NCBI GenBank assembly: GCA_002347725.1
Contig: DDXA01000003.1
Location: forward strand, 1-64,000
From: Actinobacteria bacterium UBA2272
Lineage (GTDB): Bacteria > Actinomycetota > Coriobacteriia > Anaerosomatales > Anaerosomataceae
DNA: 64,000 bases
Direction: 5' to 3'
The position numbers and the translations under genes were made by a program. How positions within the stretch are numbered: the stretch's first letter is position 1; every line of letters starts with the position of its first letter. Of the stretch, positions 22,769 through 32,062 are shown piece after piece. Under the pieces are notes generated by a model that did no database searches, had not been told where the DNA came from, and saw only the letters and a program-made list of their open reading frames with translations.

Positions 22769-24678
22769 TGGACCCGAGCGGCGGCCCACACGGCCGGGGC
22801 GCCGGCCTGCGCTCACTGCGGCAGGATCCGTCGGTCACAGACGCCAAGATCGCGCCGGGTACCACACGCCGCATCCTGGGTCTCATGCGCCCGTACCGGG
22901 GGATGGCGGTCGGCTTCCTCGCTCTGGTGGCGATCAACGCTGCGATAGGCGCCGTCGATCCGCTGATCTACCGGGAGATCATCAACCGCGGCATCCTCGG
23001 GGGCGATGCGCGACTCGTCGTCGGGCTCGCCGCGCTCGTGGGCGGCCTGGCCGTTCTCGACGGCGGCGTGCTGCTCGTGCAGCGGTGGCTCTCACTGCGT
23101 ATCGGCGAGGGCCTCGTCTATGACCTCCGCACGAGGGTGTTCTCGCATGTCCAGCGCATGGGACTCTCGTTCTTCGTGCGAACGCAGACCGGCGCGCTCG
23201 TCAGCCGTCTCGACAACGACGTCCAGGGCGCGCAGGCTGCGCTCACCAACGTGCTCGGTACCGTCATCGGCAACCTCATGCGGGTCTCGCTCGTGCTCGT
23301 GGCGATGTTCGCCCTCTCGTGGCGTCTCACACTCGTCGCGCTTGTGCTGTTGCCACTCTTCGCGCTACCGGCGCGGCGACTCGGGCAGCGGATGCGGAAG
23401 ATCACGCGTGAGGGCTATGACCTGAGCGCACAGATGAACACCACGATGGTGGAGCGCTTCAACGTCGCCGGCGCGCTGCTGGTGAAGCTCTTCGGGCGTG
23501 CCGAGGAGGAGAATCGCGAGTTTGCCGAGAAGGCGGGTCGCGTGCGCGACATCGCGATCGTGCGGGGTATCTACGGCCGCATCTTCTTCGTGGCGCTGAC
23601 GTTGACGGCGGCGCTTGCCACCGCGCTCGTCTACGGATGGGGCGGGACGATGGCCGTGAGCGGGATCCTCGACGTCGGCACCGTCGTCGCTCTGACCGCG
23701 TACCTCAACAGGTTGTACGGCCCGCTGACGGCGCTTTCCAACATCAACGTGGACATCATGACGGCGCTCGTGTCCTTCGAGCGGGTCTTCGAGGTGCTCG
23801 ACTTGCCCACGCTCGTGGCCGAGAAGCCCGACGCGGTCACGATCCCGCGGGGACCGGCGCGCGTCGAGTTCGACCGGGTCGAGTTCGCCTACCCTTCGGC
23901 CGGTGAGGTCTCGCTCGCTTCGCTCGAGTCGGTCAGCGTGCCCGACGCGCCGGTCGCGCAGACAGTCCTGCACGACGTCAGTTTCGTCGCCGAGCCCGGT
24001 CAACTCATAGCGCTCGTCGGCCCGTCGGGGGCCGGCAAGACCACGATCAGTTATCTCATTCCGCGCCTGTTCGACGCGCGGAGCGGGAGAGTGAGCATCA
24101 ACGGGGTCGACGTGCGCGACGCGACGCTGAAGTCCCTGAGCGATGTGGTCAGCATGGTCACGCAGGACTCGCACATGTTCCACGACACCATCCGAGCCAA
24201 CCTGCTCTACGCCAGGCCGGATGCCACGGCCGCCGATTTGCGGGATGCGCTCACTGGTGCACAGATACTGCCGCTCATCGAGTCGTTGCCCGAGGGGCTG
24301 GACACGGTTATCGGAGATCGCGGGTACCGCCTCTCTGGCGGCGAGAAGCAGCGACTCGCCATCGCACGGCTACTGCTCAAGGCACCCGATGTGGTCGTGC
24401 TTGACGAGGCTACCGCGCATCTGGACTCGGAGTCGGAGGTGGCGGTCCAGCGCGCACTCAAGGCGGCGCTCGCCGGCCGGACGTCGATCGTCATCGCGCA
24501 TCGGCTCTCGACCATCCGCGACGCGGACCAGATCCTCGTCGTCAGTGGCGGCAGGATCGTGGAGGGCGGCCGACACGAGGAGTTGCTCGAAGCCGGAGGC
24601 GTGTACGCCGACCTCTACCACACGCAGTTCCGCCCACGCGTGACCGCGGACCCGGACGCCGTAGAGCAGGCCGAGTGA
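22768..24678 (+). CDS. ABC exporter with fused transmembrane and ATPase domains
   Basis: A 636-residue half-transporter of the multidrug/lipid exporter type. Six transmembrane helices span about residues 45-340, followed by the ATPase with Walker A GPSGAGKTT, Q-loop VTQDSHMF, signature LSGGEKQR, Walker B VVVLDEATA and H-loop AHRLS. It should work as a homodimer because no second half-transporter is adjacent. ATG 22768 (or GTG 22765) overlaps the racemase stop. The substrate is unknown. Confidence 0.92.
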   Translation: MDPSGGPHGRGAGLRSLRQDPSVTDAKIAPGTTRRILGLMRPYRGMAVGFLALVAINAAIGAVDPLIYREIINRGILGGDARLVVGLAALVGGLAVLDGGVLLVQRWLSLRIGEGLVYDLRTRVFSHVQRMGLSFFVRTQTGALVSRLDNDVQGAQAALTNVLGTVIGNLMRVSLVLVAMFALSWRLTLVALVLLPLFALPARRLGQRMRKITREGYDLSAQMNTTMVERFNVAGALLVKLFGRAEEENREFAEKAGRVRDIAIVRGIYGRIFFVALTLTAALATALVYGWGGTMAVSGILDVGTVVALTAYLNRLYGPLTALSNINVDIMTALVSFERVFEVLDLPTLVAEKPDAVTIPRGPARVEFDRVEFAYPSAGEVSLASLESVSVPDAPVAQTVLHDVSFVAEPGQLIALVGPSGAGKTTISYLIPRLFDARSGRVSINGVDVRDATLKSLSDVVSMVTQDSHMFHDTIRANLLYARPDATAADLRDALTGAQILPLIESLPEGLDTVIGDRGYRLSGGEKQRLAIARLLLKAPDVVVLDEATAHLDSESEVAVQRALKAALAGRTSIVIAHRLSTIRDADQILVVSGGRIVEGGRHEELLEAGGVYADLYHTQFRPRVTADPDAVEQAE

Positions 24679-24773
24679 GCCAGCCCTTGTAACAATCGTT
24701 GCATGAAGCGACACGCGCGGTTTTGATGTGGGCAGATACCTCCTATGGTAAGGGCTCCCGAATGGAGGTTCCC

Positions 24774-25571
24774 ATGGCACGCACGTACGTCATCACAGGT
24801 ACGGCCTCGGGCATCGCTGCCGCTACGTCGCGGCTGCTCAAGGAGGCGGGGCACACGGTCATCGGCGTGGACATCCACGATGCCGACATCGTCGCCGATC
24901 TGAGCACCCCGCAGGGCCGTCTCGATGCGGCCAACAAGGCGATCGAACTCTCCGGCGGTGCCATCGACGCCGTCATCGCGTGCGCCGGCCTCGCGCATCC
25001 CATCGCCAAGACCGTGTCGGTCAACTACTTCGGCATGACCGAGTTTCTGGATGCACTCGCGCCCACGCTCGCGAAGTCCGACGCGCCGAGGGCGGTGCTC
25101 ATCTCGTCCATGGCGTCGCTGATGCCCAACGATCCCGCGCTCGTCGAGGCGATGTTCACGGACAATGACGAGGCCAAGGCGCTGGCTCGTGCCCAGGAAC
25201 TCGTGGACACCGGCGGCGGCATGGAGCAGCTCATCTACGGCTCGACCAAGCGCGCGATCAGCCGCTGGGTACGCCGCGAGTGCATCAAGCCGCAGTGGGC
25301 CGGCGCGGGGATCCCCCTCAACGCGATAGGCCCGGGTATCGTCCGCACCCCGATGGTGGCCGACATGATTGCCACCCAGGAGGCGCGTGACGCGCTCGAT
25401 AGTCAGGTGCCGATGCCGCTCAACTACTACCTGGAGCCCGAGGGCGTTGCGCACCTGCTCATCTGGCTGGCGAGCGTGGAGAACACACACGTCACCGGTC
25501 AGACGATCTACATCGATGGCGGCTCGGATGCGGCGCTTCGCGGCGACAACGTCTGGGATCTGGCGACCTGA
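24774..25571 (+). CDS. SDR oxidoreductase, 3-alpha-hydroxysteroid-dehydrogenase-like
   Basis: A 265-residue SDR. The cofactor motif TGTASGIA, the short VGVDIHDADIVADLSTPQGR stretch, CAGL, VSVNYFGMTEF and the terminal YIDGGSDAALRG resemble the 3-alpha-hydroxysteroid dehydrogenase/carbonyl reductase group. Catalytic Ser lies in ISSMAS and the Tyr/Lys pair in YGSTKRA. ATG 24774 follows GGAGG by 5 bp. An imperfect dyad TGTAACAATCGTTGCA (24689-24704) and TTGATG/TATGGT boxes lie upstream. Whether the substrate is a steroid or another ketone cannot be told. Confidence 0.82.
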   Translation: MARTYVITGTASGIAAATSRLLKEAGHTVIGVDIHDADIVADLSTPQGRLDAANKAIELSGGAIDAVIACAGLAHPIAKTVSVNYFGMTEFLDALAPTLAKSDAPRAVLISSMASLMPNDPALVEAMFTDNDEAKALARAQELVDTGGGMEQLIYGSTKRAISRWVRRECIKPQWAGAGIPLNAIGPGIVRTPMVADMIATQEARDALDSQVPMPLNYYLEPEGVAHLLIWLASVENTHVTGQTIYIDGGSDAALRGDNVWDLAT

Positions 25572-25607
25572 TCGGATCTGTGCTCTTGAAGGTGAGAACG
25601 CGGTGAC

Positions 25608-25638
25608 GGTGCCTGGCGCGTGGTTCGCGCCGGGCACC
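25608..25638 (+). terminator. Strong GC-rich hairpin after SDR gene
   Basis: GGTGCCTGGCGCG and CGCGCCGGGCACC pair over 13 bp with one G-U and a five-base loop. No T-run follows. It may stop transcription from the SDR gene or be a processed structured RNA. Confidence 0.45.
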
Positions 25639-25774
25639 TGCCGTTACCAGGCTTGGGGGCTCGAGTAGTGGCGTGGGAGGCGCCGGGTAGGCCTCCGATG
25701 GCGTCCCGATCTCGTGTCGGACACCGCTGGTATACTGTTAGGACCAGGTCAGGTACCTCGGAAGGGGCGAGACG

Positions 25775-26125
25775 ATGAAGTTCATCCTGCGCATACTCGT
25801 TGCGGCGGCGGCCATCTTCGGTGTCGCGTATCTCACCGGCGGCTCGCTTCTCAGCGTCGATGAGTTCTGGCCCACCGCAGTCATCGCCGCGCTCGTCCTC
25901 GGCATCGCCAACGCTGTCATCAAGCCGATCGTCCACGTGCTCGCGTTCCCGATCACGTTCCTGACGCTCGGGCTCTTTGCGCTCGTCATCAACGCCGGCA
26001 TGCTCTATCTGGTCGCGGCGATCGTGCCCGGCTTCGAGACGGTCGGCTTCTTCCAGACGGTGCTCGCCGCGCTGATCATCGCGATCGTCACGGGCGTCGG
26101 CGGCAAGATGGTCGAGAAGGACTAG
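25775..26125 (+). CDS. Phage-holin-4-type four-helix membrane protein
   Basis: A 116-residue protein with four hydrophobic helices, matching the PF04020 (phage holin family IV / YvlD) group. The NAVIKPIVHVLAFPITFLTLGLFALVINA segment is characteristic. Despite the name, most members are chromosomal membrane proteins with no phage link, and no phage gene is near. ATG 25775 follows GGAAGGGGCGAG; a TATACT -10-like box lies at 25731-25736. It stands 4 bp before rapZ and may be read with it. Confidence 0.85.
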   Translation: MKFILRILVAAAAIFGVAYLTGGSLLSVDEFWPTAVIAALVLGIANAVIKPIVHVLAFPITFLTLGLFALVINAGMLYLVAAIVPGFETVGFFQTVLAALIIAIVTGVGGKMVEKD

Positions 26126-26129
26126 CGTC

Positions 26130-27044
26130 GTGACAGACGAGTTGGACACGGACGACCTCCGGGACGCGGAGGCGCAGCGCGATCTTGTCCTCATCACCGG
26201 CATGTCCGGCGCGGGGCGTAGCGAGGCCATCCACACGTTCGAGGACCTCGGGTACTTCTGTATCGACAACCTGCCGCCAGCGCTCATCAGCCAACTCGTG
26301 GCGCTCACGGCGCTGCCTGGCAGCCGCATCCGCCGCATGGCGGTCGTCTGCGATGTCCGCGGCGGCGCGTTTTTCGAGGAGCTCGTCGGAGAGCTCGTGA
26401 AGCTCGAGGCGCGAGGCCACCCGTTCCGCATCCTGTTCCTCACGGCTGACGACCGCACTCTCGTGAAGCGCTTCAAGGAGACGCGGCGCCGACACCCGCT
26501 CGCCGAGTACGGTTCGGTCAAAGACGGCATCACCGCCGAGCGCGAACTGGTGGAGGCGGTTCGTGAGCGGGCCGATCTCACCATCGACACGAGTGACCTC
26601 CTCCCACAGCAGCTTCGCGCGCTGATCCGGGAGTCGTTCGTGGCGGCAGGCCACGAGGATCAGCTGCACGTCACGGTCTCATCGTTCGGCTTCAAGTACG
26701 GCGTGCCGATCGACGCAGACGTCGTGATGGACGTCAGATTCCTGCCCAACCCGTACTACATCGACCGGCTGCGCTCCAAGACGGGGCTTGACCGTCCCGT
26801 GCGTCACTTCGTGCTCGACAAGCCCGAGACCGAGACCTTTCTCACGCGCTGGTTCTCGATGCTTGAGTTCCTGCTGCCCAACTACCTCTCGGAGGGTAAG
26901 ACACATCTCAACATCGCACTCGGCTGTACCGGTGGCATGCACCGCAGCGTGGCGCTTGCCGAGAAGACCGCCGAGCACGTGCGGACGCTCGGTTATCCCG
27001 TCACCGTCTCGCATCGCGACATCGACAAGGACCGGGGTCGCTGA
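26130..27044 (+). CDS. rapZ: RNase adapter/nucleotide-binding protein RapZ (YvcJ)
   Basis: A 304-residue RapZ family protein. The N-terminal P-loop ITGMSGAGRSEAIHTFEDLG (from residue 20) binds nucleotides; the C-terminal domain has SFGFKYG, DVRFLPNP and GCTGGMHRSVALAEK, all family hallmarks. In E. coli RapZ guides RNase E to a small RNA; in Gram-positives the paralogue YvcJ is a GTPase/ATPase of uncertain role. GTG 26130 is used. It overlaps yvcK by one base and forms the conserved rapZ-yvcK-whiA operon. Confidence 0.95.
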   Translation: MTDELDTDDLRDAEAQRDLVLITGMSGAGRSEAIHTFEDLGYFCIDNLPPALISQLVALTALPGSRIRRMAVVCDVRGGAFFEELVGELVKLEARGHPFRILFLTADDRTLVKRFKETRRRHPLAEYGSVKDGITAERELVEAVRERADLTIDTSDLLPQQLRALIRESFVAAGHEDQLHVTVSSFGFKYGVPIDADVVMDVRFLPNPYYIDRLRSKTGLDRPVRHFVLDKPETETFLTRWFSMLEFLLPNYLSEGKTHLNIALGCTGGMHRSVALAEKTAEHVRTLGYPVTVSHRDIDKDRGR

Positions 27045-27967
27045 TGGGGGCCAGGCGCGCCGTCGCCATCGGAGGCGGGACCGGTCTGCCGCTCGTGTTG
27101 CGCTGTCTGCTCGAGGGAGGGTTCGAGACCGCGGCCGTCGTGACGATGGCTGATGACGGCGGCTCATCGGGCCACCTTCGCCGCGAGCTCGGCATGCTGC
27201 CGCCGGGCGACATACGCAACTGTCTCGTCGCACTCGCCGACCCCGCGAGCGATCTGGCCCGCGTGTTCGGCTACCGCTTCGCGCACGGAGAGGGGCTGGC
27301 CGGGCACGCGCTCGGCAATCTCGTGATCGCGGCTCTCGCCGATCTGGAGGGTGGGTTCGCCGAGGCGGTCGAGGCTGCCGGCCGCATGCTCGGCGTTCGC
27401 GGTCGCGTGCTGCCCTCCACGCTCGCCGATGTCGTGCTCACCGGGCGTGACGCCTCGGGCGCGCTCGTGAGCGGGCAGGCCAACGTGGCGGGCACTGACG
27501 GCCCGATCAAGCGCGTATGCATGGAGCCGGCCGGGCCGGACGCCTATCCGCCGGCGCTCGACGCCATCCGCGAGGCCGACGTGGTCGTCATCGGTCCGGG
27601 CAGTCTGTTCACGAGCCTCATCCCGAACTTCCTCGTCTCCGGCGTGGCCGAGGCCGTGCGCGAGAGCAGTGCGCGCGTCATCTACGTGTGCAACGTCGCC
27701 AACCAACGCGGCGAGACGGCGGGCATGGATGCGGCCGACCATGTCGATGCACTCGTCGACCACGGCATGGATGGCGTCATCGACGTGGCGATCGTGGATG
27801 CCTCCGAGGCGCCTGGCGATCGCGCTCACGTGCCCGCAGGAGCTCATGTGCTCTCGCGCATCGAGGCGCGCGGGATCCGCGTGCACGCCTCCGACCTCGT
27901 CGATCCTGCCGAGCCCGCGCACCACGGTCACGACCGGCTGCTCGCTGCGCTCTCGGAGGTGTGGTGA
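27044..27967 (+). CDS. yvcK: YvcK/CofD-like gluconeogenesis factor
   Basis: A 307-residue protein with the N-terminal AIGGGTGLPLVLRCLLEGG and TMADDGGSSGHLRRELG motifs of the YvcK/CofD family, and VIGPGSLFTSLIPNFLVSGV in the middle. YvcK proteins bind UDP-GlcNAc and coordinate cell-wall synthesis with carbon metabolism in Firmicutes and actinobacteria; they lack the transferase activity of CofD. ATG 27044 overlaps the rapZ stop, and its own stop overlaps whiA. Confidence 0.95.
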   Translation: MGARRAVAIGGGTGLPLVLRCLLEGGFETAAVVTMADDGGSSGHLRRELGMLPPGDIRNCLVALADPASDLARVFGYRFAHGEGLAGHALGNLVIAALADLEGGFAEAVEAAGRMLGVRGRVLPSTLADVVLTGRDASGALVSGQANVAGTDGPIKRVCMEPAGPDAYPPALDAIREADVVVIGPGSLFTSLIPNFLVSGVAEAVRESSARVIYVCNVANQRGETAGMDAADHVDALVDHGMDGVIDVAIVDASEAPGDRAHVPAGAHVLSRIEARGIRVHASDLVDPAEPAHHGHDRLLAALSEVW

Positions 27968-28893
27968 TGTCGTTCACCGCCGAGGTCAAGGAGGAGCTTG
28001 CACGCGTCGAGAACGAGCACTCCTGCTGCGCGCGGGCCGAGCTCTCGGCGCTGATCCGGGTTGAAGGCACGCTCCACTACACGGGCAATCAGCGTTTCCG
28101 CCTTGAGATCGCCACCGAGACCGCACCTGTCGCCCGCAAGGTCATCAAGCTGCTGCGGAGCGTGTTCGACCTCAAGACTGAACTCACCGTCCGGCGCTCG
28201 GTGCTTCACAAGTCCAACAACTACCTCATAACCGTCGTCAGTCAGCCAGCTCTTGTCAGAGCGCTGACCGAGCTCGGCATCCTGGACGACTCCCGGGCGC
28301 CGATCTATTTGGTTCCCGGGTGGCTCGTGAAGAAGGACTGCTGCGCGGTGGCCTACTTGCGCGGCACGTTCCTCGGCGGCGGGTTCGTAGCCGACCCGCA
28401 TGGCGACTTCCACTTCGAGCTGACGGCCGAGACCGAGCAGGTCGCCGACGATCTGGTGGCCCTGATGGCGCGGTTCGGCATCAATGCGCGCGTGACGGGC
28501 CGCCGTGGCACCTATGCGGTGTACCTCAAGGGTGCCGAGCCGATCGTGACGTTCCTCGCGCTCGTCGGCGCCCACCGCGCCCTCTTGCGCACGGAGGACG
28601 TGCGCATCATCAAGGAGATGCGCAACGACGTGAACCGCCTGGTCAACGCGGAGACCGCCAACCTGCAGAAGACGGCGGCCGCTGCCGCCGAGCAGGTCGC
28701 GGCCGTTCGCGAGATCGAGCGCGCACGCGGACTCGACGCCCTACCGCCGGCGCTTCGGGAGATCGCCTTCCTTCGGCTCGAGTATCCCGACGTGAGCCTG
28801 CGCGAACTCGGCGAGCTGGCCGATCCGCCGCTGTCGAAGTCCGCGGTCTATCACCGCATCCGGCGGCTCGAGGAGCTGGCCGAGGAGGTCTGA
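27967..28893 (+). CDS. whiA: DNA-binding protein WhiA
   Basis: A 308-residue WhiA. The N-terminal LAGLIDADG-like domain starts SFTAEVKEELARVENEHSCCARAELSALIR, and the C-terminal helix-turn-helix region contains ALREIAFLRLEYPDVSLRELGELADPPLSKSAVYHRIRRLEE. WhiA regulates sporulation and division in Streptomyces and chromosome organisation and growth in Bacillus. Its presence supports a Gram-positive host. ATG 27967 overlaps the yvcK stop. Confidence 0.96.
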   Translation: MSFTAEVKEELARVENEHSCCARAELSALIRVEGTLHYTGNQRFRLEIATETAPVARKVIKLLRSVFDLKTELTVRRSVLHKSNNYLITVVSQPALVRALTELGILDDSRAPIYLVPGWLVKKDCCAVAYLRGTFLGGGFVADPHGDFHFELTAETEQVADDLVALMARFGINARVTGRRGTYAVYLKGAEPIVTFLALVGAHRALLRTEDVRIIKEMRNDVNRLVNAETANLQKTAAAAAEQVAAVREIERARGLDALPPALREIAFLRLEYPDVSLRELGELADPPLSKSAVYHRIRRLEELAEEV

Positions 28894-29014
28894 ACCACCC
28901 GTCGCGGGCGTGTGTGCGTGGTTTCCGACACGCCCGTTTCGGCTACTATGCGAAGAGGGCCCTTGCGGCCTGTTCGAAGTACCGTCGGCGCATCATCCTG
29001 AGGAGGGGTACCAC

Positions 29015-30019
<1,005 letters not shown>

Positions 30020-30031
30020 TTCTCACCTGAA

Positions 30032-30060
30032 GACGGGGCGTCCGAAGCGGGCGCCCCGTC
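30032..30060 (+). terminator. Hairpin between gap and pgk
   Basis: GACGGGGCGTCC and GGGCGCCCCGTC pair over 12 bp around loop GAAGC. No T-run follows, so it may be a partial terminator or an mRNA stability element giving gap higher expression than pgk. Confidence 0.65.
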
Positions 30061-30097
30061 TGGCACGACGCCACGTTCGTCACGAGCCGGAGATGCC

Positions 30098-31285
30098 ATG
30101 TTCCAGAAGAAGACTGTCAAGGACATCGAGGTACACGGGAAGCGCGTGCTCGTCCGAGTGGACTTCAACGTGCCGCTTGCCGAAGGCGCCGTCACCGATG
30201 ACACGCGCATCCGCGCGGCGCTGCCGACGATCCGCTACCTCATCGATCACGGTGCCCGTGTCATCATCGCGAGCCACCTCGGACGCCCGAAGGGGGAGCC
30301 GGACCCGCAGTTCTCGCTCAAGCCCGTGCGTCGCGTGCTCCAGCGCCTCATCGGCCGCAACGTCGCGTTCTCTCCCGACATCGTGGGCCCGGAGGCTGAA
30401 GATGCTGTCTCCCGCATGATCGATGGAGAGATCCTCATGCTTGAGAACGTGCGGTTCGATCCGGGCGAGAAGTCCAACGACCCGGCCTTTGCCAAGGCTC
30501 TGGCCGCGCTCGCGGACGTCTACGTGAACGACGCGTTCGGCGCCGCGCATCGTGCGCACGCATCCACGGCCGGCGTGGCCGCGTTCCTGCCTGCGTACGC
30601 GGGGCTGCTGCTCGCGCGGGAGGTCGAGACACTCGACCGCATGCTCACCGATCCCGAGCGACCGTTCGTGGCGATCCTCGGCGGCTCGAAGGTCTCCGAC
30701 AAGTTCGGCGTCATCGATCACCTGCTCGACTGCGTCGACACGCTCGTCGTCGGGGGTGGTATGTGCTTCACGTTCCTCGTGGCCAAGGGCGTGCCGGTCG
30801 GCCGGTCGATCGTGGAGGCCGAGTGGGTCGAGCCCGCCAAGAAGATGCTCGCCAAGGCCGCCGAGCGCGACGTCGAGCTGTTGTTGCCGGTGGACTTCGT
30901 CGTCTCCGAGCAGATCGTGGAGGATGCCGAGACGAGGATCGTCGGACGCGAGGAGATCCCGGCCGACATGATGGGTCTCGATATCGGCCCCACGTCCATC
31001 GAGCTTTTCGGTGAGGCTATCGCGCGCGCGCGCACGATCTTCTGGAACGGTCCGATGGGTGTGTTCGAGTTCACCCCGTTCGAGACAGGGACGCGCAAAG
31101 TGGCGGCCGCCGTCGCCCGCAACAATCGTGCGGCCTCCATCGTCGGCGGAGGCGATTCGGTGGCCGCGCTCAGGAAGTTCGACCTCGAAGAACGCGTCAC
31201 GTTCGTCTCCACGGGCGGCGGCGCGTCGATGAAACTGCTCGAGGGCTCGGCGCTGCCCGGCGTCGATGCACTCATGGACAGGTAG
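30098..31285 (+). CDS. pgk: Phosphoglycerate kinase
   Basis: A 395-residue kinase that makes ATP from 1,3-bisphosphoglycerate. VLVRVDFNVPL at the N-terminus, SHLGRPKG, LENVRFDPGEKSNDPAFAKALA, ILGGSKVSDK and GGGDSVAALRKF with the C-terminal TFVSTGGGASMKLLEG are all present. Length is normal for bacteria. ATG 30098; tpiA starts 10 bp after its stop. Confidence 0.97.
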   Translation: MFQKKTVKDIEVHGKRVLVRVDFNVPLAEGAVTDDTRIRAALPTIRYLIDHGARVIIASHLGRPKGEPDPQFSLKPVRRVLQRLIGRNVAFSPDIVGPEAEDAVSRMIDGEILMLENVRFDPGEKSNDPAFAKALAALADVYVNDAFGAAHRAHASTAGVAAFLPAYAGLLLAREVETLDRMLTDPERPFVAILGGSKVSDKFGVIDHLLDCVDTLVVGGGMCFTFLVAKGVPVGRSIVEAEWVEPAKKMLAKAAERDVELLLPVDFVVSEQIVEDAETRIVGREEIPADMMGLDIGPTSIELFGEAIARARTIFWNGPMGVFEFTPFETGTRKVAAAVARNNRAASIVGGGDSVAALRKFDLEERVTFVSTGGGASMKLLEGSALPGVDALMDR

Positions 31286-31294
31286 GAGGCGCAC

Positions 31295-32062
31295 ATGGGT
31301 CGCCGCATGCTCGTAGCCGGCAACTGGAAGATGTTCACCACATCGGGTGAGGGCGCCGTGCTCATCCAGGACATCGCACAGCACGTGGAGGACGCGTGGG
31401 ACGAGGTCGAGGTCGCTGTCTGTCCGCCGTTCACCGGCCTCAAGGCCGCATCGACCGTCATCGAACTCGATCACCTCACGATGTCGCTGGGGGCGCAGGA
31501 CGTGCACTGGGAGGCCGAGGGTGCGTTCACCGGCGCCATCGCTCCACGGATGCTCGTCGAGCTCCGCTGCGACTACGTCATCGTCGGACACTCGGAGCGC
31601 CGCGAGTACTTCGGCGAGACGAATGAGACCGTCAACAAGAAGGTGCGGGCCGTCTTCGACGCCGGCATGGTGCCGATCATGTGTGTGGGCGAGACGCTCG
31701 TCACGCGCGAAGCGCTCGAGACGGAGTCGTACGTACGTGCCCAGGTCAAAGAGGGCGCAGCGGGCCTGACTGAAGCCGAGGCCGCCCGACTCGTTATCGC
31801 CTATGAGCCCATCTGGGCCATCGGTACGGGCCGTACGCCAACGCCTGAGGCGGCAAACGACGTCTGCCGTTCGATCAGGGCGACCATCGGCGCGATGTAC
31901 GGGCCGCCTGCGGCGGTCGCCGTGCGGGTCCTGTACGGCGGGTCGGTCAAAGCCGAGAACGCGAAGATGTTCTTCGCCGAGCACGACATCGATGGCGGGC
32001 TGGTAGGCGGTGCGGCGCTCGTGGCCGAGTCCTTCGCAGGCATCGTCAAGGCCGCGCTGTAG
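31295..32062 (+). CDS. tpiA: Triosephosphate isomerase
   Basis: A 255-residue isomerase that interconverts dihydroxyacetone phosphate and glyceraldehyde-3-phosphate. NWKMF near residue 10 gives the catalytic Asn and Lys, VGHSERREYFGE the electrophilic His, and AYEPIWAIGTGRTPTPEAA the catalytic Glu and flexible loop 6; LYGGSVKAENA binds phosphate. ATG 31295 follows AGGAGG. Its stop overlaps gpmI by one base. Confidence 0.97.
   Translation: MGRRMLVAGNWKMFTTSGEGAVLIQDIAQHVEDAWDEVEVAVCPPFTGLKAASTVIELDHLTMSLGAQDVHWEAEGAFTGAIAPRMLVELRCDYVIVGHSERREYFGETNETVNKKVRAVFDAGMVPIMCVGETLVTREALETESYVRAQVKEGAAGLTEAEAARLVIAYEPIWAIGTGRTPTPEAANDVCRSIRATIGAMYGPPAAVAVRVLYGGSVKAENAKMFFAEHDIDGGLVGGAALVAESFAGIVKAAL

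Noticed and set aside
25775..26125. Phage holin as sign of a prophage
   Set aside because: PF04020-type proteins are common chromosomal membrane proteins; no other phage gene is near.
30080..31984. 634-codon open frame on the minus strand opposite pgk-tpiA
   Set aside because: Composition-driven antisense frame in GC-rich DNA; the plus strand carries two unmistakable glycolytic enzymes with all active-site motifs. The same holds for long minus frames at 11929-13152, 40939-42435 and 32731-33879.
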